Of a DNA stretch of 64,000 bases, positions 47,338 through 56,950 are shown in pieces; the first letter of the stretch is position 1, and every line of letters begins with the position of its first letter. Made by a program: the position numbers and the translations under genes. The notes beneath the pieces were generated by a model. It made no database searches. It saw only the letters and a list, made by a program, of their open reading frames with translations, and had not been told where the DNA came from. The DNA lies in the NCBI RefSeq assembly GCF_001562115.1, contig NZ_CP013926.1, positions 2,294,001 through 2,358,000 of the forward strand. The letters run 5' to 3'. The stretch comes from Alteromonas stellipolaris (GTDB taxonomy: Bacteria; Pseudomonadota; Gammaproteobacteria; Enterobacterales; Alteromonadaceae).

Positions 47338-48288
47338 TTACGGCATTAAGCCGTTAAGCCTATCACTGTTGTAAACGGCCATGATTTTACTGGCGTAATT
47401 AGGATCCGTAGCATATCCAGCGCTTTGTAGCTCACGGGTATAGCTGTGTGCATCTGAGGCTTGTTCTACAGCTTGCTGATAACGAGGCTGAGTGACGATA
47501 AAGCGCCCATAGTCATCAACGGCTTCTTCTAATGAAGCATAAGAACGAAATGCTGCTTTTTGCTTTTGTGGAATGCCGCTATTGAATTCAAGTGTATCGA
47601 CAACCGCTTGGTCGCCTTCCCACTGCGCATTCGCTTTAATCCCAAAAAGATTATGCGAACTTTCACCATCGGCGTTGTGAATAACAAACTTACCCCAGCC
47701 CGTTTCAACCGCAGCCTGTGCAATAATGGCTTTAGCATCCATACCGTACTTTTCAGCCACTTGCTCAGCATAGGGGCGTATAGTTTCAACAAAGTCTTCA
47801 GGGCTATCAAACATGCTGTCTTTGGTGGCCGATTGCACACCTTTAGATTCAGAAGCCAGCACAGTTTCCTGGGCTTGCTCTGTGGCAATAACACGGTCAC
47901 GGTTCAGCGAGCTCAAATTACCATCACTGCGAATTACGCTGGCAGGTAAATAACTGTCTTCAGATTGCCCCATTTGTTTCACGATAATATCAGCTAACCC
48001 CAAACCGCCGCCTGACGTTAAATCAGTTGCAAGTTGTTGGTCGTGCATATCGCGATAGAACTTAACTTGTTGAGAATTAAATGGGCTATTTTCATCGGCA
48101 AGCGCGTCTTGCGCTTTACGCATTGACTTCAGCATCATTTGCACAAATATGGCTTCAAATTGCTCTGCCGCTTCTTGCAATACACTTTCATCACCCGAAG
48201 CAATGGCCTCGCGCATTTTATTGATACTGCCAAGATCGTGAACATTGCGTGCCATATCGAGCTGATTTTTTGAGCTGAATGCTTCCAT
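47338..48288 (-). CDS. flgJ: Peptidoglycan hydrolase and rod-cap protein FlgJ
   Basis: FlgJ caps the growing rod and cuts peptidoglycan for it. The N-terminal rod-binding domain (about 30-105) reads AAEQFEAIFVQMMLKSMRKA, in part. The C-terminal glucosaminidase domain (about 165-316) holds IIAQAAVETGWGK with the catalytic Glu, HNLFGIKA and YGRFIVTQPRYQ. This two-domain form is typical of gammaproteobacteria. The ATG overlaps the flgI stop by one base (TAATG). Confidence 0.96.
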   Translation of the reverse strand: MEAFSSKNQLDMARNVHDLGSINKMREAIASGDESVLQEAAEQFEAIFVQMMLKSMRKAQDALADENSPFNSQQVKFYRDMHDQQLATDLTSGGGLGLADIIVKQMGQSEDSYLPASVIRSDGNLSSLNRDRVIATEQAQETVLASESKGVQSATKDSMFDSPEDFVETIRPYAEQVAEKYGMDAKAIIAQAAVETGWGKFVIHNADGESSHNLFGIKANAQWEGDQAVVDTLEFNSGIPQKQKAAFRSYASLEEAVDDYGRFIVTQPRYQQAVEQASDAHSYTRELQSAGYATDPNYASKIMAVYNSDRLNGLMP

Positions 48289-49400
48289 TAGATGATCACC
48301 AATTCACCGTGTAGTGCACCGGCTTGTCTTAATGCCTCTAAGATAGCCATTAAGTCGCCTGGTGCTGCACCGACTTCGTTGACAGCTCGCACTAGCTGAT
48401 CGAGAGTCACCCCAGGTTCAAAAGAAAACATGCGACTATCTGATAAATCCACATCTACAATCGACTGTGTCGTTACCACCGTTTCACCATCTGCAAACGC
48501 ATTAGGTTGGGTAACTTGTTGGTTTTCTGAAATTGTCACCGTTAATCCACCATGGGTAATAGCGGCTGGCAGTAAACGCACGTCTCGACCAATCACAATC
48601 GTACCGGTACGACTATTGATGACAACCCGCGCAGGCGCATCAGCCGGCGTGAATTCAAAATTTTCTAGTGTGGCCAAAAAGCCCACTCGCTGACCAACAT
48701 CTCGTGGCGCTGATACACGTACTGACGCGGCATCAATGGGCGTTGCTATGGAATACCCTTTTTCTGGCTGTGCGCCTAATCGCTCATTAATCACATCAGC
48801 TAATGCCTTTGCTGTTGAAAAATCAGGGTAATGCAAGTTCAGTGTTAGTGAATCGCCATTGGCAAAACCGCTTGGTACGGTTTGCTCAACCATGGCACCA
48901 TTTGGAATACGACCAACAGTAGGCGTATTCACCACAATTCGCGAACCATCGCCACCTTGAGCACCAAAGCCACTCACTACCAAGCTACCTTGCGCTACTG
49001 CATACACTTTGCCATCTACCCCGCGAAGAAACGTTTGTAGAAGCGTGCCGCCTTGCAAACTACTCGCTTCACCTACTGACGACACGGTAATATCAATGGT
49101 TTGCCCTGGCTTAGTAAAAGCCGGCAATTCTGCGTGAACAGCCACGGCTGCCACGTTCTTAATTTTCGGTTTGGTGTTGGAGTCTAAGCTAATACCGAAG
49201 TTACTTAACATGGTACGGAAGCTTTGCTCGGTGAAAGGACTTTGCTCGCCGGTGCCAGGTAAACCTACCACTAGACCATAACCTACTAATTGGTTACTTC
49301 TCACCCCTTGGATACTTGCCAAGTCTTTGATGCGTTGTGCATTAGCATTGTTAGACAACACCAATGTTAATGCGATAAGTACCACTGAAAACAAACGCAT
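48288..49400 (-). CDS. flgI: Flagellar P-ring protein FlgI
   Basis: FlgI forms the periplasmic P-ring around the rod. I start at ATG 49400 ([16 protein letters not shown]), which has AGGAG upstream and gives a clean signal peptide ending at NANAQ. A reading 36 bases longer would place the signal sequence inside. The mature protein opens with [20 protein letters not shown] and VVGLPGTGE, hallmarks of FlgI. About 370 residues is the usual length. It lies between flgH and flgJ. Confidence 0.96.
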   Translation of the reverse strand: MRLFSVVLIALTLVLSNNANAQRIKDLASIQGVRSNQLVGYGLVVGLPGTGEQSPFTEQSFRTMLSNFGISLDSNTKPKIKNVAAVAVHAELPAFTKPGQTIDITVSSVGEASSLQGGTLLQTFLRGVDGKVYAVAQGSLVVSGFGAQGGDGSRIVVNTPTVGRIPNGAMVEQTVPSGFANGDSLTLNLHYPDFSTAKALADVINERLGAQPEKGYSIATPIDAASVRVSAPRDVGQRVGFLATLENFEFTPADAPARVVINSRTGTIVIGRDVRLLPAAITHGGLTVTISENQQVTQPNAFADGETVVTTQSIVDVDLSDSRMFSFEPGVTLDQLVRAVNEVGAAPGDLMAILEALRQAGALHGELVII

Positions 49401-49420
49401 AATGATTCTCCTAGCCCCGC

Positions 49421-50113
49421 TTAAAGCGGCCACCATGATGATGTGAAAAACTTCGTTAGCCAGCCTTTCTCTTGCGCACTGGCAAATGAGCCCGTTCCGC
49501 TGTATTGAATTCTGGCGTTGGCGATTTTGGTCGATAGCACTTCATTTTCGGGGCTAATGTCAGATAAGCGAATAATGCCCGTTAAACGAATATATTCGTC
49601 GCCATGATTTAAGGTAAGCCACTTTTCGCCGCGAATAACCAAATTGTCATTGGGCAGCACTTCCACTACGGTGACCGAGATATTTCCCGATAAACTATTA
49701 CTTTGATTTGTTGCGGCATCACCTGCGAAGTCGTTTGAAGAACTAACGCCAAGCTGAACAGATTGGCCGCCAATATTTAACGCTTGCCCGCCTAATCCAG
49801 TGATTGTATCTAAATCAACCGTGGTGTCTTTTGATGTAGATGTACCCGCTGATTTACTCGCGTTGGTATTTTCACTTAACGTTATGGTAATAATGTCGCC
49901 AACCCGTCTAGCCGTCATATCTGAATATAAGCTATTAGCCATATAAGAGCGGAACAGCGAACCATCTTCTACAATCTTCTCGCGAGGATAATCAGGAACC
50001 ACTGGAGCAAACGACGGGTCGTTTGCTTGAACCGGTGGCTGGTTAGTGCTTGCACAACCTGCCAAAATTGCCACTGAAAGAAAGAGTCCGATAATTCGCA
50101 TAACATTACTCAC
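49421..50113 (-). CDS. flgH: Flagellar L-ring lipoprotein FlgH
   Basis: FlgH forms the outer-membrane L-ring bushing. The lipobox is LAGC within [14 protein letters not shown]. Later stretches [22 protein letters not shown] and [17 protein letters not shown] are FlgH signatures, cited in part. The GTG at 50113 overlaps the flgG stop; the ATG at 50101 (MRIIGLF) gives a shorter and equally good signal peptide. Neither has a strong ribosome site, so coupling to flgG is likely. Confidence 0.95.
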   Translation of the reverse strand: MSNVMRIIGLFLSVAILAGCASTNQPPVQANDPSFAPVVPDYPREKIVEDGSLFRSYMANSLYSDMTARRVGDIITITLSENTNASKSAGTSTSKDTTVDLDTITGLGGQALNIGGQSVQLGVSSSNDFAGDAATNQSNSLSGNISVTVVEVLPNDNLVIRGEKWLTLNHGDEYIRLTGIIRLSDISPENEVLSTKIANARIQYSGTGSFASAQEKGWLTKFFTSSWWPL

Positions 50114-50901
50114 TAAAGTTGCTGAATGACTTGTCCAAGCATCTGATCCACCGATGAAATCACTTTCGAGTTCATCTCGTACAAACGTTGACTTTCAATC
50201 AAATTAACCAGCTCTTCGGTCACATTCACGTTAGAGGTTTCCAACGTACCCTGTGCAATAGTGCCTATACCTTGAAGGCCTGGTACACCCTGAATAGGCG
50301 CCCCGCTTGATGCGGTTTCAACGTAAAGGTTCTGCCCAATAGGCTGGAGGCCAGTTGGGTTAATAAAGTCTGAAAGGTTCATTTGCCCAAGCACTTGCGG
50401 CTCTGCTTGACCACGAATCGACACGCTAATTTCACCGTCTTGTGAAATGGTAATTTGCTGCGCATCCTCTGGAATAGCCACTTCAGGTTGTAATAAAAAG
50501 CCAGCGCCAGAAGTCACTATTTGACCTTGGTCGTTCATTGAAAACTGACCATTTCTTGAATAGGCAATGGTGCCGTCAGGCTGTAATATTTCAAAGTAAC
50601 CGCGCCCTTGAATAGACATATCCAATGCGTTATCTGTGGTTAATAAGTTACCTTGGGTATGCGCTTTTTGTGTTGATACCACCTTTGAACCAGAACCTAA
50701 CATAAGGCCAGACGGTAATTCGGTATCAGCTGATGAACGGCCACCAGGTTGGTTTATATTTTGATAAAGCAAGTCTTCAAAAATTGCTCTGTCTTTTTTA
50801 AAGCCTACCGTTGATGCGTTAGCCAGGTTGTTCGATACCACGGCGACATCTGTTTGTGCGGCATCAAGACCTGTTTTACTTATCCACAATGCTGGGTGCA
50901 T
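50113..50901 (-). CDS. flgG: Distal rod protein FlgG
   Basis: FlgG builds the distal rod. The 262 residues open MHPALWISKTGLDAAQTDVA with VVSNNLANASTVGFKKDRA, and the C-terminus VTEELVNLIESQRLYEMNSK is the standard end, in part. The length matches the family. It starts with AGGAGG upstream, 48 bases after flgF, and overlaps flgH at its stop. Confidence 0.97.
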   Translation of the reverse strand: MHPALWISKTGLDAAQTDVAVVSNNLANASTVGFKKDRAIFEDLLYQNINQPGGRSSADTELPSGLMLGSGSKVVSTQKAHTQGNLLTTDNALDMSIQGRGYFEILQPDGTIAYSRNGQFSMNDQGQIVTSGAGFLLQPEVAIPEDAQQITISQDGEISVSIRGQAEPQVLGQMNLSDFINPTGLQPIGQNLYVETASSGAPIQGVPGLQGIGTIAQGTLETSNVNVTEELVNLIESQRLYEMNSKVISSVDQMLGQVIQQL

Positions 50902-50949
50902 GGCGACCTCCTAACCTTTTAAGTTCGTATAACGAAATTGTTAACTAAT

Positions 50950-51693
50950 CTATAGAATACGTAGTAACTGGTTGCCGCGAGAATCTAGCTCGTCAGCTTG
51001 CTTCATCATCTTCACTTGAAGCTCATAGTGGCGCTGCAGGCTTATCATGTTGACCATTTCATCAACGGCATTCACGTTCGAGCCTTCCAACATGCCAGAC
51101 ATCACTTTTACACCAGCGCTTGCTGGAGCTACCGTGCCGTCTTCCATTCGAAATAAACCATCAGTGCCTCGTTCCATATCAGCATAGTTCGGCTTAACCA
51201 ATTTCAGCCTGCCAACATCTTCAATGACATTTTCGGGCGCACCTAGCTGTCTCATTGACAAGGTGCCGTCCATACCGATATCTAGATTATCCAGTGGTAC
51301 AGGAAGGAAAATTGGACCGTTATCACCTAAAACTGGGCGATTGTGCACATCTGTCAAAATACCGTCGTCACCTAACTTGAAGTTACCGTCACGAGAATAG
51401 GCTTCTTGGCCATTGTCATCCTGAACGGCAAACCAACCATCGCCTTGTATAGCAACATCTAAATCACGACCTGTTTGAATCATGGGGCCCGATTCATAGT
51501 TGTTTGACGGACTTTCGGTCATTGAAAAAACGCGAGACGGCAAACCTTCGCCGTAGGCAGGCATTGACCTTGCCTGTTCTAACTGAGCTCTAAACCCAGT
51601 TGTTTGCGCGTTAGCCAAGTTATTGGCACGAAGCCCAGTACCTAGAAGGTCTTGAGATGCACCACTGGCAGCAATGTAGAGAAGTTTGTCCAT
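50950..51693 (-). CDS. flgF: Proximal rod protein FlgF
   Basis: FlgF is a proximal rod subunit. I start at ATG 51693 (MDKLLYIAASGASQDLLGTG), where the conserved rod N-terminus begins. A longer in-frame reading to 51774 would add 27 cysteine-rich residues without homology and cross the terminator. NNLANAQTTGFRAQLE and the C-terminal NAVDEMVNMISLQRHYELQV are family motifs. The ribosome site is poor. A terminator between flgE and flgF lies just upstream. Confidence 0.95.
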   Translation of the reverse strand: MDKLLYIAASGASQDLLGTGLRANNLANAQTTGFRAQLEQARSMPAYGEGLPSRVFSMTESPSNNYESGPMIQTGRDLDVAIQGDGWFAVQDDNGQEAYSRDGNFKLGDDGILTDVHNRPVLGDNGPIFLPVPLDNLDIGMDGTLSMRQLGAPENVIEDVGRLKLVKPNYADMERGTDGLFRMEDGTVAPASAGVKVMSGMLEGSNVNAVDEMVNMISLQRHYELQVKMMKQADELDSRGNQLLRIL

Positions 51694-51772
51694 GACTGAC
51701 TTTTGACTCTGGTTAAACCATATACAGGTTTTGCAATCCCAGTGCCAACATGCACAAATAAGAAGTGGATAC

Positions 51773-51804
51773 AAAAAAACCGCAACAAAGTTGCGGCTTT
51801 TTTT
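51773..51804. terminator. Strong hairpin terminator between flgE and flgF
   Basis: CCGCAAC and GTTGCGG pair around AAA, with an A-run before and a T-run after, so it can end transcripts in either direction. It lies 16 bases after the flgE stop, inside the flgB-flgL gene order. It should reduce flgF-flgL transcripts relative to flgBCDE, or mark a new promoter for flgF. Confidence 0.9.
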
Positions 51805-51820
51805 AGTTAAACATCACTGT

Positions 51821-53197
51821 TTATCGGATGTTCAGGATAGTCTGGTTAAGTGAATTATTCACTTCAAGTGCTCGAGAGTTAGCCTGGAAGTTCCGCTGTG
51901 CAATAATCATATCGATAAGCTCAGTGGTTAGGTTTACGTTAGCTTGCTCTAGCGCTGATGAGTTAATTTCACCAAATGTACCGGTAGTTGCTTCACCCGC
52001 TAATGCTTCACCAGAGAGAATACTTTCTTTCCACTCAGTGCTGCTTTGCTGGGTTAAGCCCTGCTCATTGGCAAATCTCACTAGGGCCACACGCACGATG
52101 GGCTCTGACGTACCGTTTGAGAACGTCGCTCGAACCAAACCATCTGGACCGATATCAATACCTGTTAATCGACCAACTGGCAAACCATCTTGCTCTAATG
52201 ACGTAACTTCGAATGCTGATGCGTATTGCGTAGGCTCAACAGTAGTCGCATTTGAAGGGTCTAAGTTGAAATCGATACCAATTTGCTGTGTCGCATCCGC
52301 GCCGTTTGATAAAGCAGAACCAAGCGCTTCAGTCGTTAATTTATAGTCGGTAGTTTGAATGCCATCTGGTGATTCAATACCAATAAAGTCACCACCTTGA
52401 GAAAACACAAGTTTAGCTGCTGTAACACCGTTACCTGTGTTAGTACCCAACGAGTTTACCGCTGTAGTAGGGTCGGAATCAGTACCGGTAGAATTCACTA
52501 AATCAGTAAGTTGATCGTCTACCGCTGTCGCCACATACCATTCATTGTCTGCCGCCACATCTTTAACGAAGTAATACGTCATCACGTGGCTGTCGCCTAG
52601 TGAATCATAAACCGTTACCGAGGTTGCCGCGTTGTAGGTAAGTGGATCTTGTGGGTCAAATGCAGCTGGATCTAACCCTTGATCACCTGCAGGTAAGTTC
52701 ATACGAATATCAACTTCTGAGGTTTGCGCTGGAGAACCTGATGAATCTGGGATTTGAACTGGCTCTGTAGTACTTAATGCAACCGATGAACTGGTAGAGT
52801 CTGAGTTAACGGGGAAACCTAAAAGTAAGTCGCCGTTACTGTTAACCACATAGTTGTCATCATCTAACTTGAATTGACCGGCACGAGTAAACGAGAAGTC
52901 TCGTGAGGTTTCATCAGGAACAGTAGCAAAGAAACCATTACCAGTAATCGCTAAATCAAGTGCAGTATTGGTAAACTGTAAGCTACCTTGTGAAAACTGC
53001 TGGGCTACGTCTTGTGTCAAAACACCGTCGCCCACCTTGGTTTTACTTCCAGCCAATAATGATGTGGCGTACACGTCGCCGAATTCAGCTCGAGACTCTT
53101 TAAAGCCAACAGTATTCACGTTTGCGATGTTATTCGCGGTTACATCTAAATCTTTTTGTGCGGCAGCTACGCCACTTAGTGCAATATTAAAAGACAT
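51821..53197 (-). CDS. flgE: Flagellar hook protein FlgE
   Basis: FlgE polymerises into the hook. The 458 residues open SFNIALSGVAAAQKDLDVTANNIAN with NNIANVNTVGFKESR, the axial-family motif, given here in part. The C-terminus LTTELIDMIIAQRNFQANSRALE is equally typical. The central region is Asp/Thr/Ser-rich. It follows flgD with a good AGGAG and is followed by a strong terminator, fitting the high amounts needed. Confidence 0.97.
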   Translation of the reverse strand: MSFNIALSGVAAAQKDLDVTANNIANVNTVGFKESRAEFGDVYATSLLAGSKTKVGDGVLTQDVAQQFSQGSLQFTNTALDLAITGNGFFATVPDETSRDFSFTRAGQFKLDDDNYVVNSNGDLLLGFPVNSDSTSSSVALSTTEPVQIPDSSGSPAQTSEVDIRMNLPAGDQGLDPAAFDPQDPLTYNAATSVTVYDSLGDSHVMTYYFVKDVAADNEWYVATAVDDQLTDLVNSTGTDSDPTTAVNSLGTNTGNGVTAAKLVFSQGGDFIGIESPDGIQTTDYKLTTEALGSALSNGADATQQIGIDFNLDPSNATTVEPTQYASAFEVTSLEQDGLPVGRLTGIDIGPDGLVRATFSNGTSEPIVRVALVRFANEQGLTQQSSTEWKESILSGEALAGEATTGTFGEINSSALEQANVNLTTELIDMIIAQRNFQANSRALEVNNSLNQTILNIR

Positions 53198-53211
53198 GCT
53201 TCTTTCTCCTG

Positions 53212-53901
53212 CTAACTGCCGATTTGAATAACGTCGTCAAGACTAATGCTGACTTCGCCATCTAAATTTAAAATTACGCCCTGACCGCTGCCGGCCAAGC
53301 TAACACTTCCTACATGACGATTAATGGCAGTATTCAATTGAACGCCTTCACCGTTTAATTCGCCTGTAGCACTAATTACGTAGTCGCCCGCTGGCATATC
53401 GTTGCCTTGGGTATCCTTGCCATCCCATTCAAATTGAATGTTGCCAGCGGCTTGTGTGCCAGCATCAATGGTCTTAATCACTTCACCGTATTGATTTTCA
53501 ACGGTGATCGTCATGTTTTGTACACTCTGCTCATTAACCACAACACCCGAGACCCCAGCAGCGTCGCTAGACATGTGCCCTACGTTGCCCTGCACTAACA
53601 CGTTCTGGCCTATTAAGCTGGATGCTTGCAATGCCTGATTAGATGTCATCGAGGCGGCGAATGACTCGAACTTATCATTCAACTGAGAAATACCGTCAGC
53701 CATAGTGAATGATGTCATTTGCGCTACCATCTGATCATTATCTACAGGTTTAGTAGGATCCTGATTCGCTAATTGCTCAGTTAACATGGCAAAAAAGTCT
53801 TCTTGCGAAAGCTGTTGCTCTGTTCCATCGACAACCGGAACCGTCTCTTCTTGCCAGTAGAGTTCGTTGTTCAGGCCAGTAGTGTTGTTAATTGTGGTCA
53901 C
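53212..53901 (-). CDS. flgD: Hook capping protein FlgD
   Basis: FlgD is the scaffold cap for hook assembly. The 229-residue protein has SQEDFFAMLTEQLANQDPTKPVDNDQMVAQMTSFTMADGI, in part, the FlgD N-terminal motif, and a C-terminal Ig-like domain with NIQFEWDGKDTQGNDMPAG, in part. It starts at GTG with GAGGA upstream and lies between flgC and flgE. Confidence 0.96.
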   Translation of the reverse strand: MTTINNTTGLNNELYWQEETVPVVDGTEQQLSQEDFFAMLTEQLANQDPTKPVDNDQMVAQMTSFTMADGISQLNDKFESFAASMTSNQALQASSLIGQNVLVQGNVGHMSSDAAGVSGVVVNEQSVQNMTITVENQYGEVIKTIDAGTQAAGNIQFEWDGKDTQGNDMPAGDYVISATGELNGEGVQLNTAINRHVGSVSLAGSGQGVILNLDGEVSISLDDVIQIGS

Positions 53902-53932
53902 AGTATTTTCCTCACATTACCTATGCGGCAAC

Positions 53933-54355
53933 TTATTGCCCTTGTCCTAGCTGCAGTACCCGACGGAATATCCGTTTGGTGGTATCAGCAACCTGAACGT
54001 TGGTTTCATAGGCTTTTGACGCCGACATCATATTTGCCATTTCTTCAACGATGTTTACGTTCGGCTTATAGATATAACCCTCTTCGTCAGCCATTGGGTT
54101 ATGCGGGGCATACTCAACTTGCAATGGCGCATCGCTTTCTACAATTCCCTTAACTTCAACACCCACACCCTTACTTTGATCGCCCATGGCTCGCTGTAAC
54201 TCAGCGGCAAACACAGGGTGTCTTGCACGATACGTTTCGTTATAACTACTGCTTACCGAGTTCGCGTTAGCAATGTTACTAGCAGTGGTGTTTAAACGAA
54301 CATTTTCAGCTTCCATACCGGTACTGGAAATTGACATCACATTAAATAAGCTCAT
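53933..54355 (-). CDS. flgC: Proximal rod protein FlgC
   Basis: FlgC is a proximal rod subunit. The 140 residues read SLFNVMSISSTGMEAENVRLN, in part, then TTASNIANANSV; the C-terminus NIVEEMANMMSASKAYETNV is the usual signature. It begins 2 bases after flgB. Length matches the family. Confidence 0.96.
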   Translation of the reverse strand: MSLFNVMSISSTGMEAENVRLNTTASNIANANSVSSSYNETYRARHPVFAAELQRAMGDQSKGVGVEVKGIVESDAPLQVEYAPHNPMADEEGYIYKPNVNIVEEMANMMSASKAYETNVQVADTTKRIFRRVLQLGQGQ

Positions 54356-54357
54356 GA

Positions 54358-54789
54358 TTACTGGCCTCCAGAACTAAGGGCTTTTTTCATACCTTTGACT
54401 TTACCGTTAATAAACTCAAGTGTGGCTTGATAGCGTAAACCGTTATCTAAAAAGCGGTTACGTTCTGCTTGCACTTCCACCGTATTGCCGTCTCCGGTAT
54501 CCGGTTGAGTGGGTATGCGGTATTGCATTTCAAAATTTGATGCTACCGACGACATATCGCCACCTATGTGTTTATCATGTGTTCTTGCTAAGCTGCCACC
54601 ACCCAATTTGTGCTGCCCTTCTTGGGCGCTCATGGCTGACTCCATCGCTTTGTTAAAGTCGATGTCTTTAGCTTTATAACCAGGGGTATTGGCGTTCGCT
54701 AGGTTTCCAGAAATGACTTCCATTCTGTCGGTGCGTATTGCTAACGCCGACTGATGAAACCCGACTAACTTGTCGAGATTAATGGCCAT
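54358..54789 (-). CDS. flgB: Proximal rod protein FlgB
   Basis: FlgB is the first proximal rod subunit and the first gene of the hook-rod operon. Its 143 residues include FHQSALAIRTDRMEVISGNLAN, in part, and NANTPGYKAKDIDF, family motifs. The protein ends in the short FlgB helical tail. A sigma54 promoter lies 80 bases upstream at 54869-54884. Confidence 0.96.
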   Translation of the reverse strand: MAINLDKLVGFHQSALAIRTDRMEVISGNLANANTPGYKAKDIDFNKAMESAMSAQEGQHKLGGGSLARTHDKHIGGDMSSVASNFEMQYRIPTQPDTGDGNTVEVQAERNRFLDNGLRYQATLEFINGKVKGMKKALSSGGQ

Positions 54790-54868
54790 ATTGAAAACTC
54801 CTAGTTGCGAAATTCCGAAAAAACGTCGTGAATAAAGAATGACGAATTAACTATTATAGAGTTTTACT

Positions 54869-54884
54869 AGCAAGGCAGATGCCA
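54869..54884 (-). promoter_or_regulatory. Sigma54 promoter for the flgB operon
   Basis: The minus strand reads TGGCATCTGCCTTGCT, a close RpoN match with correct GG to GC spacing. The flgB ATG is about 80 bases away. A 6-base inverted repeat (TGCCAA/TTGGCA) overlaps its upstream edge. FlrC with sigma54 is the expected activator. Confidence 0.8.
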
Positions 54885-54967
54885 ACCTGAAGATTGGCAC
54901 TGTATAAAAAAGAGAAAAGAAACGGGGGAAATCTGAACTATTACATGAAATTCAGTACGTTATATGT

Positions 54968-55798
54968 TTATTTCTTTTGGTAGTACAGGCCAGGATTACA
55001 TTTAATCATGGCATATGTATCGCTTGCCGCACTGATAGATTCAGACGCGCCAAGGAAAAGGACACCGGCAGGTTGCAGCTGTCCGGCAATTTGTTGCAGT
55101 ATCTTTTGTTTTACATCTGCCGAAAAATAAATCAGCACATTGCGGCAAAAAACGATGTCAAAGCGGCCAAGTGCTGCATAGGAGGTTAACAAATTCAAAC
55201 TTCTGAATGAAACCATTTTGCGCACTTCTGGCTTAACCTGCATTTGGCCACTTTCATGAGGCTGGAAAAACATAGCCCTGCGTTGTGGCGATAACCCTCT
55301 CGCTAGCGAAAGTTCATCATATAGCCCTTGGCTACACTTATTTAGCATTTCAGAAGAAAGGTCAGTGGCTATAATTTCAACCCCTTGCCTAAGCAATCCA
55401 GGTCGCTGTTTTTGAAACTCTAGAATGGACATAGCAATAGAGTAAGGCTCTTGTCCAGACGAACAAGCTGCACTCCAAATTCTAAGCTTTTGATTTTTAG
55501 TTGCTAGTTGAGGAAGTAAATCGCGTAGTAGCAACTCAAATGGATAGGTATCTCTAAACCACAACGTTTCATTTGTGGTCATCGCATCGATGACGCTTTG
55601 CAAAAGGTTACGATCGTAACCCTTTACAACCACATCAATAAGCGCATCAGTATTGTCATAGTCATGCTTATATAACAAAGACGCAAGCCTACTTCTTACA
55701 AGATATTGTTTGTTTTCCCCGAGTACTATTCCGCATTGTTTCTCGAGGAAGTGCCGAAACTTTTCATAGCTTGCCGGCGACACATTTTTATTATCCAA
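54968..55798 (-). CDS. cheR: Chemotaxis methyltransferase CheR
   Basis: CheR methylates chemoreceptor glutamates with SAM. The 276-residue protein has the N-terminal CheR helices (FRHFLEKQCGIVLGENKQYLV, in part) and the SAM-binding fold with RIWSAACSSGQEPYSIAM and FDIVFCRNVLIYF. It starts at TTG 55798, preceded by an in-frame stop and a GGAG nine bases upstream; a later GTG is the alternative. Linked to cheV by 14 bases. Confidence 0.95.
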   Translation of the reverse strand: MDNKNVSPASYEKFRHFLEKQCGIVLGENKQYLVRSRLASLLYKHDYDNTDALIDVVVKGYDRNLLQSVIDAMTTNETLWFRDTYPFELLLRDLLPQLATKNQKLRIWSAACSSGQEPYSIAMSILEFQKQRPGLLRQGVEIIATDLSSEMLNKCSQGLYDELSLARGLSPQRRAMFFQPHESGQMQVKPEVRKMVSFRSLNLLTSYAALGRFDIVFCRNVLIYFSADVKQKILQQIAGQLQPAGVLFLGASESISAASDTYAMIKCNPGLYYQKK

Positions 55799-55812
55799 CC
55801 CCTACTGCTCCG

Positions 55813-56742
55813 TTATTCACAATCCGTCATTAACCACTTCTGAACTGCTGTCGCTAGTTCATCGGGGTGAAATTTCGCAATAAAGTCATCCGCTCCCACT
55901 TTCTGGACCATGGCTTGATTGAATACACCACTTAAAGATGTGTGAAGTACAACATGAAGCTTTTGAAGTTCTGGTGTATTTTTAATTTCCGCCGTAAGGG
56001 TGTAACCGTCCATCTCTGGCATTTCTATGTCAGACACTAGCACCCCAATTCGCTTGGTAATATCACCATATTCTTCAGCGATTTCCTTCAAGCGGTTTAA
56101 CGCTTCTAAACCATTCTTTGCCAGCTCAATTTCTAACCCAAGTGAGGTTAGCGCTTTTTTAACTTGATTTCTTGCCACAGCTGAATCGTCAGCAATGAAG
56201 ATAATTTTGTCTTCTTTACCTTCCGTAGAAAGCCCTTCAGCAACATCAGCGCTTACTTCTGCATTAAGCGGTGAAATTTCATTGAGAATTTTTTCTACGT
56301 CGAGAATTTCAATTAATTCGTTTTCTACTTCAGTAACAGCAGTTAAGTAACTCGCTCGGCCTGTCCCTTGAGGAGGCGGCATGATGGCATCCCAGTTGGT
56401 ATTAATGATGCGCTCAACAGCGCCCACTAAAAAGCCTTGTACAGAACGGTTGTATTCAGCAATAACGATAAACGCGTTTGATAAGTCTTCAATACGCTTG
56501 CCACCCGTCGCCATGCTTAAATCGATGACAGAAATAGTTTGCCCACGAATATGTGCTACTCCGCGAACTAACGAGTTCAACTTTGGCATTGAAGTCAGTG
56601 GTGGACACTGAAGCACTTCGCGTACTTTAAACACGTTGATACCAAAGCGTTGACGGCCATTAAGCCTGAACAACAATAACTCAAGACGGTTTTGACCAAC
56701 TAATTGGGTTCGTTGGTTAACCGAGTCTAAAATTCCCGACAT
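55813..56742 (-). CDS. cheV: Chemotaxis coupling protein CheV
   Basis: CheV couples receptors to CheA and has its own receiver. The N-terminal CheW-like domain (about 15-165) shows FRLNGRQRFGINVFKVREVL, and VRGVAHIRGQTISVIDLSMA. The C-terminal receiver (about 178-305) has IIFIADDSAVARNQV with acidic pocket and VLVSDIEMPEMDGYTL with the phosphorylated Asp. It is transcribed away from flgA and followed by cheR. Confidence 0.96.
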   Translation of the reverse strand: MSGILDSVNQRTQLVGQNRLELLLFRLNGRQRFGINVFKVREVLQCPPLTSMPKLNSLVRGVAHIRGQTISVIDLSMATGGKRIEDLSNAFIVIAEYNRSVQGFLVGAVERIINTNWDAIMPPPQGTGRASYLTAVTEVENELIEILDVEKILNEISPLNAEVSADVAEGLSTEGKEDKIIFIADDSAVARNQVKKALTSLGLEIELAKNGLEALNRLKEIAEEYGDITKRIGVLVSDIEMPEMDGYTLTAEIKNTPELQKLHVVLHTSLSGVFNQAMVQKVGADDFIAKFHPDELATAVQKWLMTDCE

Positions 56743-56880
56743 ATCTCACCTCTTTTTAATACTGGGCATGATCATTGCCTTCACTAAAGAGAATAGACAA
56801 TATCACTAAATGTATGCAGGTCAAACGACAGAAAAATGACGGTTTCGCTGCATGTACAACTTAATCACGGACGTACGCAA

Positions 56881-56924
56881 GTTATTGTCTGAACCTAATT
56901 TGTCTTATAAGCATAGACAATAAC
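56881..56924. promoter_or_regulatory. Inverted repeat in the cheV-flgA divergent region
   Basis: GTTATTGTCT and AGACAATAAC form a perfect 10-base inverted repeat with a 24-base spacer, 27 bases before the flgA ATG. The core ATAGACAATA occurs again at 56793-56802 near the cheV start. The three copies could be an operator for a shared regulator. No known consensus was recognised. Confidence 0.45.
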
Positions 56925-56950
56925 TCAGTAAGTGAACACGAAAAGTGACT

